Of a stretch of 64,000 nt of DNA, positions 27,142 to 42,600 are shown in pieces. The stretch is taken from NCBI GenBank assembly GCA_947623455.1, contig OX392527.1:10412001-10476000 (forward strand). Reading direction: 5' to 3'. This DNA is from Mimachlamys varia (lineage: Eukaryota; Mollusca; Bivalvia; Pectinida; Pectinidae). Below the pieces are notes generated by a model. It was given only the letters and a program-made list of their open reading frames with translations, was not told where the DNA came from and did no database searches. Both the position numbers and the translations under genes were made by a program. Positions within the stretch are counted from its first letter, which is position 1; each line of letters opens with the position of its first letter.

Positions 27142-28105
27142 ATCTTGCGCCAAAAAATTTTAAGACTCTCATGATCACTGAATCATAGAAAATGGATCAA
27201 ACTTATACTGAATGATAATAATACCAGGCTAAATTGACTTCACCTACAACATATCTGGATTTATCTAAAATTTTAACTTATTACTGGATACTATTGCTAT
27301 GGTAATGATGTTGAACAGGTCTCTGATTCAAGGTTTGGTGTATATTATTGAGAACTCAATAGACCACTGATACTTTCTACAACCACCATCACTCAGGTTA
27401 TCATTTGGGATAAATACAGTACAATGTACATAACAAATATCAGCTATCTACAATGAGTAGTAAAAGCAAAATCACAGAAATCAGACCAACAAAAAAACAG
27501 GTATCACTGCAAAGGTCACGGCCAAGAAGCTGCGGTGGCCATCTTGTTTTACATTCTGGATTATGTTATTTTACGTCATGTGCCATTTATCGTATAAAGT
27601 ATTTCAAAGTCATATCAATAGAAGATGTCAAAAGTTATATTTGTCTCAGTCAATAGTAAATGCAACATACAGTGGCAAATGGATTTTGAGATCTGGGAAA
27701 TATGATGTTTAATTATCAATAATTCATTATGAAAAATTTTCTGTCACAAACTTCCTTGACTGACATTTTCGTTTTCAATAATAAATTAGCATCATGCTAG
27801 ACTTGAAAAAAGGATGAGAATAAAGGAATTCTTATTTTCTATGGTCTTAGACAGTTAGTAACTGGATATACATCATAACTCTACTATAAGTTATCACTGA
27901 TAAGAGGATATTTTAATTTACATTGTAATACATCATAGCTTTGTGTTTCAAAATACCATTGCTAACTGACGGCATCAGCTAAGACCTGAGGACTCACAAA
28001 TGTGTGACTTGAGTAGAATTTGAGGGCGGAATAAAATTCTTATTGAAGTTTAATTACAGTAAACTTCATTATTGGTATTGAGAACTGATATTTAAATTTA
28101 AAGTA
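27142..28105. other. unique spacer
   Basis: About 960 bp of AT-rich DNA. A 67-codon + ORF (27453-27656) lacks any recognisable motif. No transposon ends or RNA genes were seen. Confidence 0.55.
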
Positions 28106-28291
28106 AGCTCTTTATAGCCCACAAAATAAAGGGAGGTAATTGAGTAGACCACCAGAGGTGAACTGGGGTAGTTTGTACACCAGATATTGATCTAGGCTTA
28201 CTTTGATAACCACATGCTGCTTTGGTTTAATAACAGGCAGATTGTAGGATCCAATCTATGTACTTTGTGGAAAAGGCCTGTAATAAACCAT
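28106..28291 (+). repeat. 186-bp unique block, copy 1
   Basis: Runs from AGCTCTTTATAGCCCAC to CCTGTAATAAACCAT, where the C-tract minisatellite begins. The same 186-bp block recurs at 28712-28897 and 31036-31221, always with a minisatellite unit starting immediately at its right end. Only a few base differences were seen (GGGGTAG versus GGGGTGG; CTAGGC, CTAAGC and CTATGC). It is not itself tandemly repetitive. Confidence 0.95.
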
Positions 28292-28711
28292 GGTAAACCT
28301 GCTGATGTATCAACCAAACCATACCCCCCAACACACAGGTAAACCTGCTGATGTATCAACCAAACCATACCCCCCAACACTCAGGTAAACCTGTTGATGT
28401 ATCAACCAAACCATACCCCCCAACACACAGGTAAAGCTGCTGATGTATCAACCAAACCATACCCCCAACACACAAGTAAACCTGCTGATGTATCAACCCA
28501 CCAAACCATGCCCCCCAACACTCAGGTAAACCTGTTGATTTATCAAACCACCAAACCATGCCCCCCCCCCAACACACAGGTAAACCTGCTGATGTATCAA
28601 CCAAACCATGCCCCCAACACACAGGTAAATCTGCTGATGTATCAACCCACCAAACCATGCCCTCCCCCCCCCCCCCAACAGACAAGGTAAACCTGCTGAT
28701 GTATCAACCAA

Positions 28712-28897
28712 AGCTCTTTATAGCCCACAAAATAAAGGGAGGTAATTGAGTAGACCACCAGAGGTGAACTGGGGTGGTTTGTACACCAGATATTGATCTA
28801 AGCTTACTTTGATAACCACATGCTGCTTTGGTTTAATAACAGGCAGATTGTAGGATCCAATCTATGTACTTTGTGGAAAAGGCCTGTAATAAACCAT
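28712..28897 (+). repeat. 186-bp unique block, copy 2
   Basis: Second copy, 606 bp to the right of copy 1, embedded in the C-tract array. Minisatellite units abut it on both sides. Confidence 0.95.
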
Positions 28898-31035
28898 GGT
28901 AAACCTGCTGATGTATCAACCAAACCATGCCCCCAACACACAGGTAAACCTGCTGATGTATCAACCAAACCATACCCCCCCAACACAGGTAAACCTGCTG
29001 ATGTATCAACCAAACCATACCCCCAAACACACAGGTAAAGCTGCTGATGTATCAACCAAACCATACCCCCCAACACACAAGTAAACCTGCTGATGTATCA
29101 ACCCACCAAACCATACCCCCCAACACTCAGGTAAACCTGCTGATGTATCAACCAAACCATGCCCCCCACCCCCAACACACAAGTAAACCTGCTGATGTAC
29201 CAACCCACCAAACCATAACCCCAACACTCAGGTAAACCTGCTTATGTATCAACCAAACCATGCCCCCCACCCTCAACACACAGGTAAACCTGCTGATGTA
29301 CCAACCCACCAAACCATAACCCCAACACAGGTAAACCTGCTGATGTATCAACCAAACCATACCCCCAACACACAGGTAAACATGCTGATGTATCAACCAA
29401 ACCATACCCTCCAACACAAGGGTAAACCTGCTGATGTATTAACCCACCAAACCATGCCCCCCACCCCTAACACACAGGTAAACCTGCTGATGTATCAACC
29501 CACCAAACCATGCCCCCACCCCTAACACACAGGTAAACCTGCTGATGTATCAACCACACCATGCCCCCCCCCCCAACACAAAGGTAAACCTGCTGATGTA
29601 TCAACCAAACCATACCCCCCAACACACAGGTAAACCTGCTGATGTAGCAGCCCACCAAACCATGCCCCCCCCCCCACCACCAACACACAGGTAAACCTGC
29701 TGATGTATCAACCAAACCATACCCCCCAACACACAGGTAATCCTGCTGATGTATCAACCCACCAAACCATGCCCCCCAACACAGGTAAACCTGCTGATGT
29801 ATCAACCAACCAAATCATGCCCCCCCTCCCACCACCAACACACAGGTAAACCTGCTGATGTATCAACCCACCAAACCATGCCCCCCCTCCCACCACCAAC
29901 ACACAGGTAATCCTGCTGATGTATCAACCCACCAAACCATGCCCCCCTCCCACCACCAACACACAGGTAAACCTGCTGATGTATCAACCCACCAAACCAT
30001 GCCCCCCTCCCACCACCAACACACAGGTAATCCTGCTGATGTATCAACCCACCAAACCATGCCCCCCTCCCACCACCAACACACAGGTAAACCTGCTGAT
30101 GTATCAACCCACCAAACCATGCCCCCCCTCCCACCACCAACACACAGGTAAACCTGCTGATGTATCAACCCACCAAACCATGACCCCACAACACACAGGT
30201 AAACCTGCTGATGTATCAACCCACCAAACCATGACCCCACAACACACAGGTAAACCTGCTGATGTATCAACCCACCAAACCATGCCCCCCAACACAGGTA
30301 ATCCTGCTGATGTATCAACCCACCAAACCATGCCCCCCCCCTCCCACCACCAACACATAGGTAAACCTGCTGATGTATCAACCCACCAAACCATGCCCCC
30401 CTCCCACCACCAACACACAGGTAAATCTGCTGATGTATCAACCCACCAAACCATGCCCCCCCCTCCCACCACCAACACATAGGTAAACCTACTGATGTAT
30501 CAACCCACCAAACCATGCCCCCCCTCCCACCACCAACACACAGGTAAACCTGCTGATGTATCAACCCACCAAACCATGCCACCCCCCCCCCCTCCCACCA
30601 CCAACACACAGGTAATCCTGCTGATGTATCAACCCACCAAACCATGACCCCACAACACACAGGTAATCCTGCTGATGTATCAACCCACCAAACCATGCCC
30701 CCCAACACAGGTAAACCTGCTGATGTATCAACCCACCAAACCATGCCCCCCCCCCTCCCACCACCAACACACAGGTAATCCTGCTGATGTATCAACCCAC
30801 CAAACCATGCCCCCCCCCTCCCACCACCAACACACAGGTAAACCTGCTGATGTATCAACCCACCAAACCATGCCCCCCCCCCTCCCACCACCAACACACA
30901 AGTAATCCTGCTGATGTATCAACCCACCAAACCATGACCCCACAACACACAGGTAATCCTGCTGATGTATCAACCCACCAAACCATGCCCCCTCCCCCCC
31001 AACAGACAAGGTAAACCTGCTGATGTATCAACCAA

Positions 31036-31221
31036 AGCTCTTTATAGCCCACAAAATAAAGGGAGGTAATTGAGTAGACCACCAGAGGTGAACTGGGGTG
31101 GTTTGTACACCAGATATTGATCTATGCTTACTTTGATAACCACATGCTGCTTTGGTTTAATAACAGGCAGATTGTAGGATCCAATCTATGTACTTTGTGG
31201 AAAAGGCCTGTAATAAACCAT
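31036..31221 (+). repeat. 186-bp unique block, copy 3
   Basis: Third copy, 2,324 bp to the right of copy 2. The order of minisatellite variants downstream of copies 2 and 3 is also similar, so block and neighbouring units were duplicated together. Confidence 0.95.
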
Positions 31222-32982
31222 GGTAAACCTGCTGATGTATCAACCAAACCATGCCCCCAACACACAGGTAAACCTGCTGATGTATCAACCAAACCATACC
31301 CCCAAACACACAGGTAAAGCTGCTGATGTATCAACCAAACCATGCCCCCCCCCCCAACACACAGGTAAACCTGCTGATGTATCAACCAAACCATGCCCCC
31401 AACACACAGGTAAACCTGCTGATGTATCAACCAAACCATACCCCCCCAACACAGGTAAACCTGCTGATGTATCAACCAAACCATACCCCCAAACACACAG
31501 GTAAAGCTGCTGATGTATCAACCAAACCATACCCCCCAACACACAAGTAAACCTGCTGATGTATCAACCCACCAAACCATACCCCCCAACACTCAGGTAA
31601 ACCTGCTGATGTATCAACCAAACCATGCCCCCCACCCCCAACACACAAGTAAACCTGCTGATGTACCAACCCACCAAACCATAACCCCAACACAGATAAA
31701 CCTGCTGATGTATCAACCAAACCATACCCCGAACACACAGGTAAACATGCTGATGTATCAACCAAACCATACCCTCCAACACAAGGGTAAACCTGCTGAT
31801 GTATTAACCCACCAAACCATGCCCCCACCCCTAACACACAGGTAAACCTGCTGATGTATCAACCAAACCATGCCCCTCCCACCACCAACACAAAGGTAAA
31901 CCTGCTGATGTATCAACCAAACCATACCCCCCAACACACAGGTAATCCTGCTGATGTATCAACCCACCAAACCATGCCCCCCAACACAGGTAAACCTGCT
32001 GATGTATCAACCAACCAAATCATGCCCCCCCTCCCACCACCAACACACAGGTAAACCTGCTGATGTAGCAGCCCACCAAACCATGCCCCCCCCCCACCAC
32101 CAACACACAGGTAAACCTGCTGATGTATCAACCAAACCATACCCCCCAACACACAGGTAATCCTGCTGATGTATCAACCCACCAAACCATGCCCCCCAAC
32201 ACAGGTAAACCTGCTGATGTATCAACCAACCAAATCATGCCCCCCCTCCCACCACCAACACACAGGTAAACCTGCTGATGTATCAACCCACCAAACCATG
32301 CCCCCCCCACCACCAACACACAGGTAATCCTGCTGATGTATCAACCCACCAAACCATGCCCCCCTCCCACCACCAACACACAGGTAATCCTGCTGATGTA
32401 TCAACCCACCAAACCATGCCCCCCTCCCACCACCAACACACAGGTAAACCTGCTGATGTATCAACCCACCAAACCATGCCCCCCCTCCCACCACCAACAC
32501 ATAGGTAAACCTACTGATGTATCAACCCACCAAACCATGCCCCCCCCCTCCCACCACCAACACACAGGTAATCCTGCTGATGTATCAACCCACCAAACCA
32601 TGCCCCCCCCTCCCACCACCAACACACAGGTAAACCTGCTGATGTATCAACCCACCAAACCATGCCCCCCCCTCCCACCACCAACACTCAGGTAAACCTG
32701 CTGATGTATCAACCAAACCATGCCCCCCACCCCCAACACACAAGTAAACCTGCTGATGTACCAACCCACCAAACCATAACCCCAACACAGATAAACCTGC
32801 TGATGTATCAACCAAACCATACCCCGAACACACAGGTAAACATGCTGATGTATCAACCAAACCATACCCTCAAACACAAGGGTAAACCTGCTGATGTATT
32901 AACCCACCAAACCATGCCCCCCACCCCTAACACACAGGTAAACCGGCTGATGTATCAACCCACCAAACCATGCCCCCAACCC

Positions 32983-34290
32983 CTAACACACAGGTAAACC
33001 TGCTGATGTATCAACCAAACCATGCCCCCCCCCAACACAAAGGTAAACCTGCTGATGTATCAACCAAACCATACCCCCAAACACACAGGTAAACCTGCTG
33101 ATGTAGCAGCCCACCAAACCATGCCCCCCCCCCCACCACCAACACACAGGTAAACCTGCTGATGTACCAACCCACCAAACCATAACCCCAACACAGATAA
33201 ACCTGCTGATGTATCAACCAAACCATACCCCGAACACACAGGTAAACATGCTGATGTATCAACCAAACCATACCCTCCAACACAAGGGTAAACCTGCTGA
33301 TGTATCAACCAAACCATACCCTCCAACACAAGGGTAAACCTGCTGATGTATTAACCCACCAAACCATGCCCCCCACCCCTAACACACAGGTAATCCTGCT
33401 GATGTATCAACCCACCAAACCATGCCCCCCAACACAGGTAAACCTGCTGATGTATCAACCAACCAAATCATGCCCCCCCTCCCACCACCAACACACAGGT
33501 AAACCTGCTGATGTATCAACCCACCAAACCATGCCCCCCCCCACCACCAACACACAGGTAATCCTGCTGATGTATCAACCCACCAAACCATGCCCCCCTC
33601 CCACCACCAACACACAGGTAATCCTGCTGATGTATCAACCCACCAAACCATGCCCCCCCTCCCACCACCAACACACAGGTAAACCTGCTGATGTATCAAC
33701 CCACCAAACCATGCCCCCCCTCCCACCACCAACACATAGGTAAACCTACTGATGTATCAACCCACCAAACCATGCCCCCCCTCCCACCACCAACACACAG
33801 GTAAACCTGCTGATGTATCAACCCACCAAACCATGCCCCCCCCCTCCCACCACCAACACACAGGTAATCCTGCTGATGTATCAACCCACCAAACCATGCC
33901 CCCCCTCCCACCACCAACACACAGGTAAACCTGCTGATGTATCAACCCACCAAACCATGCCCCCCCCTCCCACCACCAACACTCAGGTAAACCTGCTGAT
34001 GTATCAACCAAACCATGCCCCCCACCCCCAACACACAAGTAAACCTGCTGATGTACCAACCCACCAAACCATAACCCCAACACAGATAAACCTGCTGATG
34101 TATCAACCAAACCATACCCCGAACACACAGGTAAACATGCTGATGTATCAACCAAACCATACCCTCAAACACAAGGGTAAACCTGCTGATGTATTAACCC
34201 ACCAAACCATGCCCCCTACCCCTAACACACAGGTAAACCGGCTGATGTATCAACCCACCAAACCATGCCCCCAACCCCTAACACACAGGT
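32983..34290 (+). repeat. block duplication in C-tract array (partner at +2114)
   Basis: The order of variant units here is repeated at about 35097-36407, offset 2,114 bp and rising to 2,117 bp where C-runs differ. Predicted translations of corresponding frames are identical, for example 33300-33743 and 35414-35857. Edges are approximate because I compared unit order rather than a full alignment. Confidence 0.8.
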
Positions 34291-37200
34291 AAACCTGCTG
34301 ATGTATCAACCAAACCATGCCCCCCCCCAACACAAAGGTAAACCTGCTGATGTATCAACCAAACCATACCCCCAAACACACAGGTAAACCTGCTGATGTA
34401 GCAGCCCACCAAACCATGCCCCCCCCCCCCCCACCACCAACACACAGGTAAACCTGCTGATGTACCAACCCACCAAACCATAACCCCAACACAGATAAAC
34501 CTGCTGATGTATCAACCAAACCATACCCCGAACACACAGGTAAACATGCTGATGTATCAACCAAACCATACCCTCCAACACAAGGGTAAACCTGCTGATG
34601 TATCAACCAAACCATACCCTCCAACACAAGGGTAAACCTGCTGATGTATTAACCCACCAAACCATGCCCCCACCCCTAACACACAGGTAATCCTGCTGAT
34701 GTATCAACCCACCAAACCATGCCCCCCAACACAGGTAAACCTGCTGATGTATCAACCAACCAAATCATGCCCCCCCTCCCACCACCAACACACAGGTAAA
34801 CCTGCTGATGTATCAACCCACCAAACCATGCCCCCCCCCACCACCACCAACACACAAGTAAACCTGCTGATGTACCAACCCACCAAACCATAACCCCAAC
34901 ACAGATAAACCTGCTGATGTATCAACCAAACCATACCCCGAACACACAGGTAAACATGCTGATGTATCAACCAAACCATACCCTCAAACACAAGGGTAAA
35001 CCTGCTGATGTATTAACCCACCAAACCATGCCCCCCACCCCTAACACACAGGTAAACCGGCTGATGTATCAACCCACCAAACCATGCCCCCAACCCCTAA
35101 CACACAGGTAAACCTGCTGATGTATCAACCAAACCATGCCCCCCCCCAACACAAAGGTAAACCTGCTGATGTATCAACCAAACCATACCCCCAAACACAC
35201 AGGTAAACCTGCTGATGTAGCAGCCCACCAAACCATGCCCCCCCCCCCACCACCAACACACAGGTAAACCTGCTGATGTACCAACCCACCAAACCATAAC
35301 CCCAACACAGATAAACCTGCTGATGTATCAACCAAACCATACCCCGAACACACAGGTAAACATGCTGATGTATCAACCAAACCATACCCTCCAACACAAG
35401 GGTAAACCTGCTGATGTATCAACCAAACCATACCCTCCAACACAAGGGTAAACCTGCTGATGTATTAACCCACCAAACCATGCCCCCCACCCCTAACACA
35501 CAGGTAATCCTGCTGATGTATCAACCCACCAAACCATGCCCCCCAACACAGGTAAACCTGCTGATGTATCAACCAACCAAATCATGCCCCCCCTCCCACC
35601 ACCAACACACAGGTAAACCTGCTGATGTATCAACCCACCAAACCATGCCCCCCCCCACCACCAACACACAGGTAATCCTGCTGATGTATCAACCCACCAA
35701 ACCATGCCCCCCTCCCACCACCAACACACAGGTAATCCTGCTGATGTATCAACCCACCAAACCATGCCCCCCCTCCCACCACCAACACACAGGTAAACCT
35801 GCTGATGTATCAACCCACCAAACCATGCCCCCCCTCCCACCACCAACACATAGGTAAACCTACTGATGTATCAACCCACCAAACCATGCCCCCCCTCCCA
35901 CCACCAACACACAGGTAAACCTGCTGATGTATCAACCCACCAAACCATGCCCCCCCCCTCCCACCACCAACACACAGGTAATCCTGCTGATGTATCAACC
36001 CACCAAACCATGCCCCCCCCCCTCCCACCACCAACACACAGGTAAACCTGCTGATGTATCAACCCACCAAACCATGCCCCCCCCTCCCACCACCAACACT
36101 CAGGTAAACCTGCTGATGTATCAACCAAACCATGCCCCCCACCCCCAACACACAAGTAAACCTGCTGATGTACCAACCCACCAAACCATAACCCCAACAC
36201 AGATAAACCTGCTGATGTATCAACCAAACCATACCCCGAACACACAGGTAAACATGCTGATGTATCAACCAAACCATACCCTCAAACACAAGGGTAAACC
36301 TGCTGATGTATTAACCCACCAAACCATGCCCCCCACCCCTAACACACAGGTAAACCGGCTGATGTATCAACCCACCAAACCATGCCCCCAACCCCTAACA
36401 CACAGGTAAACCTGCTGATGTATCAACCAAACCATGCCCCCCCCCCAACACAAAGGTAAACCTGCTGATGTATCAACCAAACCATACCCCCAAACACACA
36501 GGTAAACCTGCTGATGTAGCAGCCCACCAAACCATGCCCCCCCCCCCCCACCACCAACACACAGGTAAACCTGCTGATGTACCAACCCACCAAACCATAA
36601 CCCCAACACAGATAAACCTGCTGATGTATCAACCAAACCATACCCCGAACACACAGGTAAACATGCTGATGTATCAACCAAACCATACCCTCCAACACAA
36701 GGGTAAACCTGCTGATGTATCAACCAAACCATACCCTCCAACACAAGGGTAAACCTGCTGATGTATTAACCCACCAAACCATGCCCCCCATCCCTAACAC
36801 ACAGGTAAACCGGCTGATGTATCAACCCACCAAACCATGCCCCCCACCCCTAACACACAGGTAAACCTGCTGATGTATCAACCAAACCATGCCCCCCAAC
36901 ACAGGTAAACCTGCTGATGTATCAACCAACCAAATCATGCCCCCCCTCCCACCACCAACACACAGGTAAACCTGCTGATGTATCAACCCACCAAACCATG
37001 CCCCCCCTCCCACCACCAACACTCAGGTAAACCTGCTGATGTATCAACCAAACCATGCCCCCCACCCCCAACACACAAGTAAACCTGCTGATGTACCAAC
37101 CCACCAAACCATAACCCCAACACAGATAAACCTGCTGATGTATCAACCAAACCATACCCCGAACACACAGGTAAACATGCTGATGTATCAACCAAACCAT

Positions 37201-38273
37201 ACCCTCAAACACAAGGGTAAACCTGCTGATGTATTAACCCACCAAACCATGCCCCCCACCCCTAACACACAGGTAAACCGGCTGATGTATCAACCCACCA
37301 AACCATGCCCCCAACCCCTAACACACAGGTAAACCTGCTGATGTATCAACCAAACCATGCCCCCCCCCAACACAAAGGTAAACCTGCTGATGTATCAACC
37401 AAACCATACCCCCAAACACACAGGTAAACCTGCTGATGTAGCAGCCCACCAAACCATGCCCCCCCCCCCCCCCCCCACCACCAACACACAGGTAAACCTG
37501 CTGATGTACCAACCCACCAAACCATAACCCCAACACAGATAAACCTGCTGATGTATCAACCAAACCATACCCCGAACACACAGGTAAACATGCTGATGTA
37601 TCAACCAAACCATACCCTCCAACACAAGGGTAAACCTGCTGATGTATCAACCAAACCATACCCTCCAACACAAGGGTAAACCTGCTGATGTATTAACCCA
37701 CCAAACCATGCCCCCCACCCCTAACACACAGGTAAACCGGCTGATGTATCAACCCACCAAACCATGCCCCCCACCCCTAACACACAGGTAAACCTGCTGA
37801 TGTATCAACCAAACCATGCCCCCCAACACAGGTAAACCTGCTGATGTATCAACCAACCAAATCATGCCCCCCCTCCCACCACCAACACACAGGTAAACCT
37901 GCTGATGTATCAACCCACCAAACCATGCCCCCCCCCACCACCAACACACAGGTAATCCTGCTGATGTATCAACCCACCAAACCATGCCCCCCTCCCACCA
38001 CCAACACACAGGTAATCCTGCTGATGTATCAACCCACCAAACCATGCCCCCCTCCCACCACCAACACACAGGTAAACCTGCTGATGTATCAACCCACCAA
38101 ACCATGCCCCCCCCTCCCACCACCAACACATAGGTAAACCTACTGATGTATCAACCCACCAAACCATGCCCCCCCTCCCACCACCAACACACAGGTAAAC
38201 CTGCTGATGTATCAACCCACCAAACCATGCCCCCCCCTCCCACCACCAACACACAGGTAATCCTGCTGATGTA

Positions 38274-39660
38274 TCAACCCACCAAACCATGCCCCCCCCT
38301 CCCACCACCAAAACACAGGTAAACCTGCTGATGTATCAACCCACCAAACCATGCCCCCCCCTCCCACCACCAACACTCAGGTAAACCTGCTGATGTATCA
38401 ACCAAACCATGCCCCCCACCCCCAACACACAAGTAAACCTGCTGATGTACCAACCCACCAAACCATAACCCCAACACAGATAAACCTGCTGATGTATCAA
38501 CCAAACCATACCCCGAACACACAGGTAAACATGCTGATGTATCAACCAAACCATACCCTCAAACACAAGGGTAAACCTGCTGATGTATTAACCCACCAAA
38601 CCATGCCCCCCACCCCTAACACACAGGTAAACCGGCTGATGTATCAACCCACCAAACCATGCCCCCAACCCCTAACACACAGGTAAACCTGCTGATGTAT
38701 CAACCAAACCATGCCCCCCCCCCCCCAACACAAAGGTAAACCTGCTGATGTATCAACCAAACCATACCCCCAAACACACAGGTAAACCTGCTGATGTAGC
38801 AGCCCACCAAACCATGCCCCCCCCCCCCCACCACCAACACACAGGTAAACCTGCTGATGTACCAACCCACCAAACCATAACCCCAACACAGATAAACCTG
38901 CTGATGTATCAACCAAACCATACCCCGAACACACAGGTAAACATGCTGATGTATCAACCAAACCATACCCTCCAACACAAGGGTAAACCTGCTGATGTAT
39001 CAACCAAACCATACCCTCCAACACAAGGGTAAACCTGCTGATGTATTAACCCACCAAACCATGCCCCCCACCCCTAACACACAGGTAAACCGGCTGATGT
39101 ATCAACCCACCAAACCATGCCCCCCACCCCTAACACACAGGTAAACCTGCTGATGTATCAACCAAACCATGCCCCCCCCCCCAACACAAAGGTAAACCTG
39201 CTGATGTATCAACCAAACCATACCCCCAAACACACAGGTAAACCTGCTGATGTAGCAGCCCACCAAACCATGCCCCCCCCCCCCCGAACCAACACACAGG
39301 TAAACCTGCTGATGTATCAACCAAACCATACCCCCCAACACACAGGTAATCCTGCTGATGTATCAACCCACCAAACCATGCCCCCCAACACAGGTAAACC
39401 TGCTGATGTATCAACCAACCAAATCATGCCCCCCCTCCCACCACCAACACACAGGTAAACCTGCTGATGTATCAACCCACCAAACCATGCCCCCCCTCCC
39501 ACCACCAACACACAGGTAATCCTGCTGATGTATCAACCCACCAAACCATGCCCCCCTCCCACCACCAACACACAGGTAATCCTGCTGATGTATCAACCCA
39601 CCAAACCATGCCCCCCCTCCCACCACCAACACACAGGTAAACCTGCTGATGTATCAACCC
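38274..39660 (+). repeat. block duplication in C-tract array (partner at +1815)
   Basis: Repeated at about 40089-41476 with an offset of 1,815-1,816 bp. A private variant, CACCAAAACACAGG instead of CACCAACACACAGG, is present in both copies (about 38308 and 40123), which supports block copying. A related block with offset 2,280 bp links 36367-36752 to 38644-39032. Confidence 0.8.
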
Positions 39661-42600
39661 ACCAAACCATGCCCCCCCCCTCCCACCACCAACACATAGG
39701 TAAACCTACTGATGTATCAACCCACCAAACCATGCCCCCCCCCTCCCACCACCAACACACAGGTAAACCTGCTGATGTATCAACCCACCAAACCATGCCC
39801 CCCCCCTCCCACCACCAACACACAGGTAATCCTGCTGATGTATCAACCCACCAAACCATGCCCCCCCTCCCACCACCAACACACAGGTAAACCTGCTGAT
39901 GTATCAACCCACCAAACCATGCCCCCCCCTCCCACCACCAACACATAGGTAAACCTACTGATGTATCAACCCACCAAACCATGCCCCCCCTCCCACCACC
40001 AACACACAGGTAAACCTGCTGATGTATCAACCCACCAAACCATGCCCCCCCCTCCCACCACCAACACACAGGTAATCCTGCTGATGTATCAACCCACCAA
40101 ACCATGCCCCCCCCTCCCACCACCAAAACACAGGTAAACCTGCTGATGTATCAACCCACCAAACCATGCCCCCCCCTCCCACCACCAACACTCAGGTAAA
40201 CCTGCTGATGTATCAACCAAACCATGCCCCCCACCCCCAACACACAAGTAAACCTGCTGATGTACCAACCCACCAAACCATAACCCCAACACAGATAAAC
40301 CTGCTGATGTATCAACCAAACCATACCCCGAACACACAGGTAAACATGCTGATGTATCAACCAAACCATACCCTCAAACACAAGGGTAAACCTGCTGATG
40401 TATTAACCCACCAAACCATGCCCCCCACCCCTAACACACAGGTAAACCGGCTGATGTATCAACCCACCAAACCATGCCCCCAACCCCTAACACACAGGTA
40501 AACCTGCTGATGTATCAACCAAACCATGCCCCCCCCCCCCAACACAAAGGTAAACCTGCTGATGTATCAACCAAACCATACCCCCAAACACACAGGTAAA
40601 CCTGCTGATGTAGCAGCCCACCAAACCATGCCCCCCCCCCCCCCACCACCAACACACAGGTAAACCTGCTGATGTACCAACCCACCAAACCATAACCCCA
40701 ACACAGATAAACCTGCTGATGTATCAACCAAACCATACCCCGAACACACAGGTAAACATGCTGATGTATCAACCAAACCATACCCTCCAACACAAGGGTA
40801 AACCTGCTGATGTATCAACCAAACCATACCCTCCAACACAAGGGTAAACCTGCTGATGTATTAACCCACCAAACCATGCCCCCCACCCCTAACACACAGG
40901 TAAACCGGCTGATGTATCAACCCACCAAACCATGCCCCCCACCCCTAACACACAGGTAAACCTGCTGATGTATCAACCAAACCATGCCCCCCCCCCCAAC
41001 ACAAAGGTAAACCTGCTGATGTATCAACCAAACCATACCCCCAAACACACAGGTAAACCTGCTGATGTAGCAGCCCACCAAACCATGCCCCCCCCCCCCC
41101 CGAACCAACACACAGGTAAACCTGCTGATGTATCAACCAAACCATACCCCCCAACACACAGGTAATCCTGCTGATGTATCAACCCACCAAACCATGCCCC
41201 CCAACACAGGTAAACCTGCTGATGTATCAACCAACCAAATCATGCCCCCCCTCCCACCACCAACACACAGGTAAACCTGCTGATGTATCAACCCACCAAA
41301 CCATGCCCCCCCTCCCACCACCAACACACAGGTAATCCTGCTGATGTATCAACCCACCAAACCATGCCCCCCTCCCACCACCAACACACAGGTAATCCTG
41401 CTGATGTATCAACCCACCAAACCATGCCCCCCCTCCCACCACCAACACACAGGTAAACCTGCTGATGTATCAACCCACCAAACCATGCCCCCCCCTCCCA
41501 CCACCAACACATAGGTAAACCTACTGATGTATCAACCCACCAAACCATGCCCCCCCCCTCCCACCACCAACACACAGGTAAACCTGCTGATGTATCAACC
41601 CACCAAACCATGCCCCCCCCCTCCCACCACCAACACACAGGTAATCCTGCTGATGTATCAACCCACCAAACCATGCCCCCCCTCCCACCACCAACACACA
41701 GGTAAACCTGCTGATGTATCAACCCACCAAACCATGCCCCCCCCTCCCACCACCAACACACAGGTAAACCTGCTGATGTATCAACCCACCGAACCATGCC
41801 CCCCAACACAGGTAAGCCTGCTGATGTATCAACCCACCAAACCATGCCCCCCTCCCACCACCAACACATAGGTAAACCTGCTGGTGTATCAACCCACCAA
41901 ACCATGCCCCCCCTCCCACCACCAACACACAGGTAAACCTGCTGATGTATCAACCCACCAAACCATGCCCCCCCCCCTCCCACCACCAACACATAGGTAA
42001 ACCTACTGATGTATCAACCCACCAAACCATGCCCCCCCTCCCACCACCAACACACAGGTAATCCTGCTGATGCATCAACCCACCAAACCATGACCCCACA
42101 ACACACAGGTAATCCTGCTGATGTATCAACCCACCAAACCATGCCCCCCAACACAGGTAAACCTGCTGATGTATCAACCCACCAAACCATGCCCCCCCCT
42201 CCCACCACCAACACACAGGTAATCCTGCTGATGTATCAACCCACCAAACCATGCCCCCCCCCTCCCACCACCAACACACAGGTAAACCTGCTGATGTATC
42301 AACCCACCAAACCATGCCCCCCCCTCCCACCACCAACACACAGGTAATCCTGCTGATGTATCAACCCACCAAACCATGACCCCACAACACACAGGTAATC
42401 CTGCTGATGTATCAACCCACCAAACCATGCCCCCCAACACAGGTAAACCTGCTGATGTACCAACCCACCAAACCATGCCCCCCTCCCACCACCAACACAC
42501 AGGTAATCCTGCTGATGTATCAACCCACCAAACCATGCCCCCCTCCCACCACCAACACACAGGTAAACCTGCTGATGTATCAACCCACCAAACCATGCCC

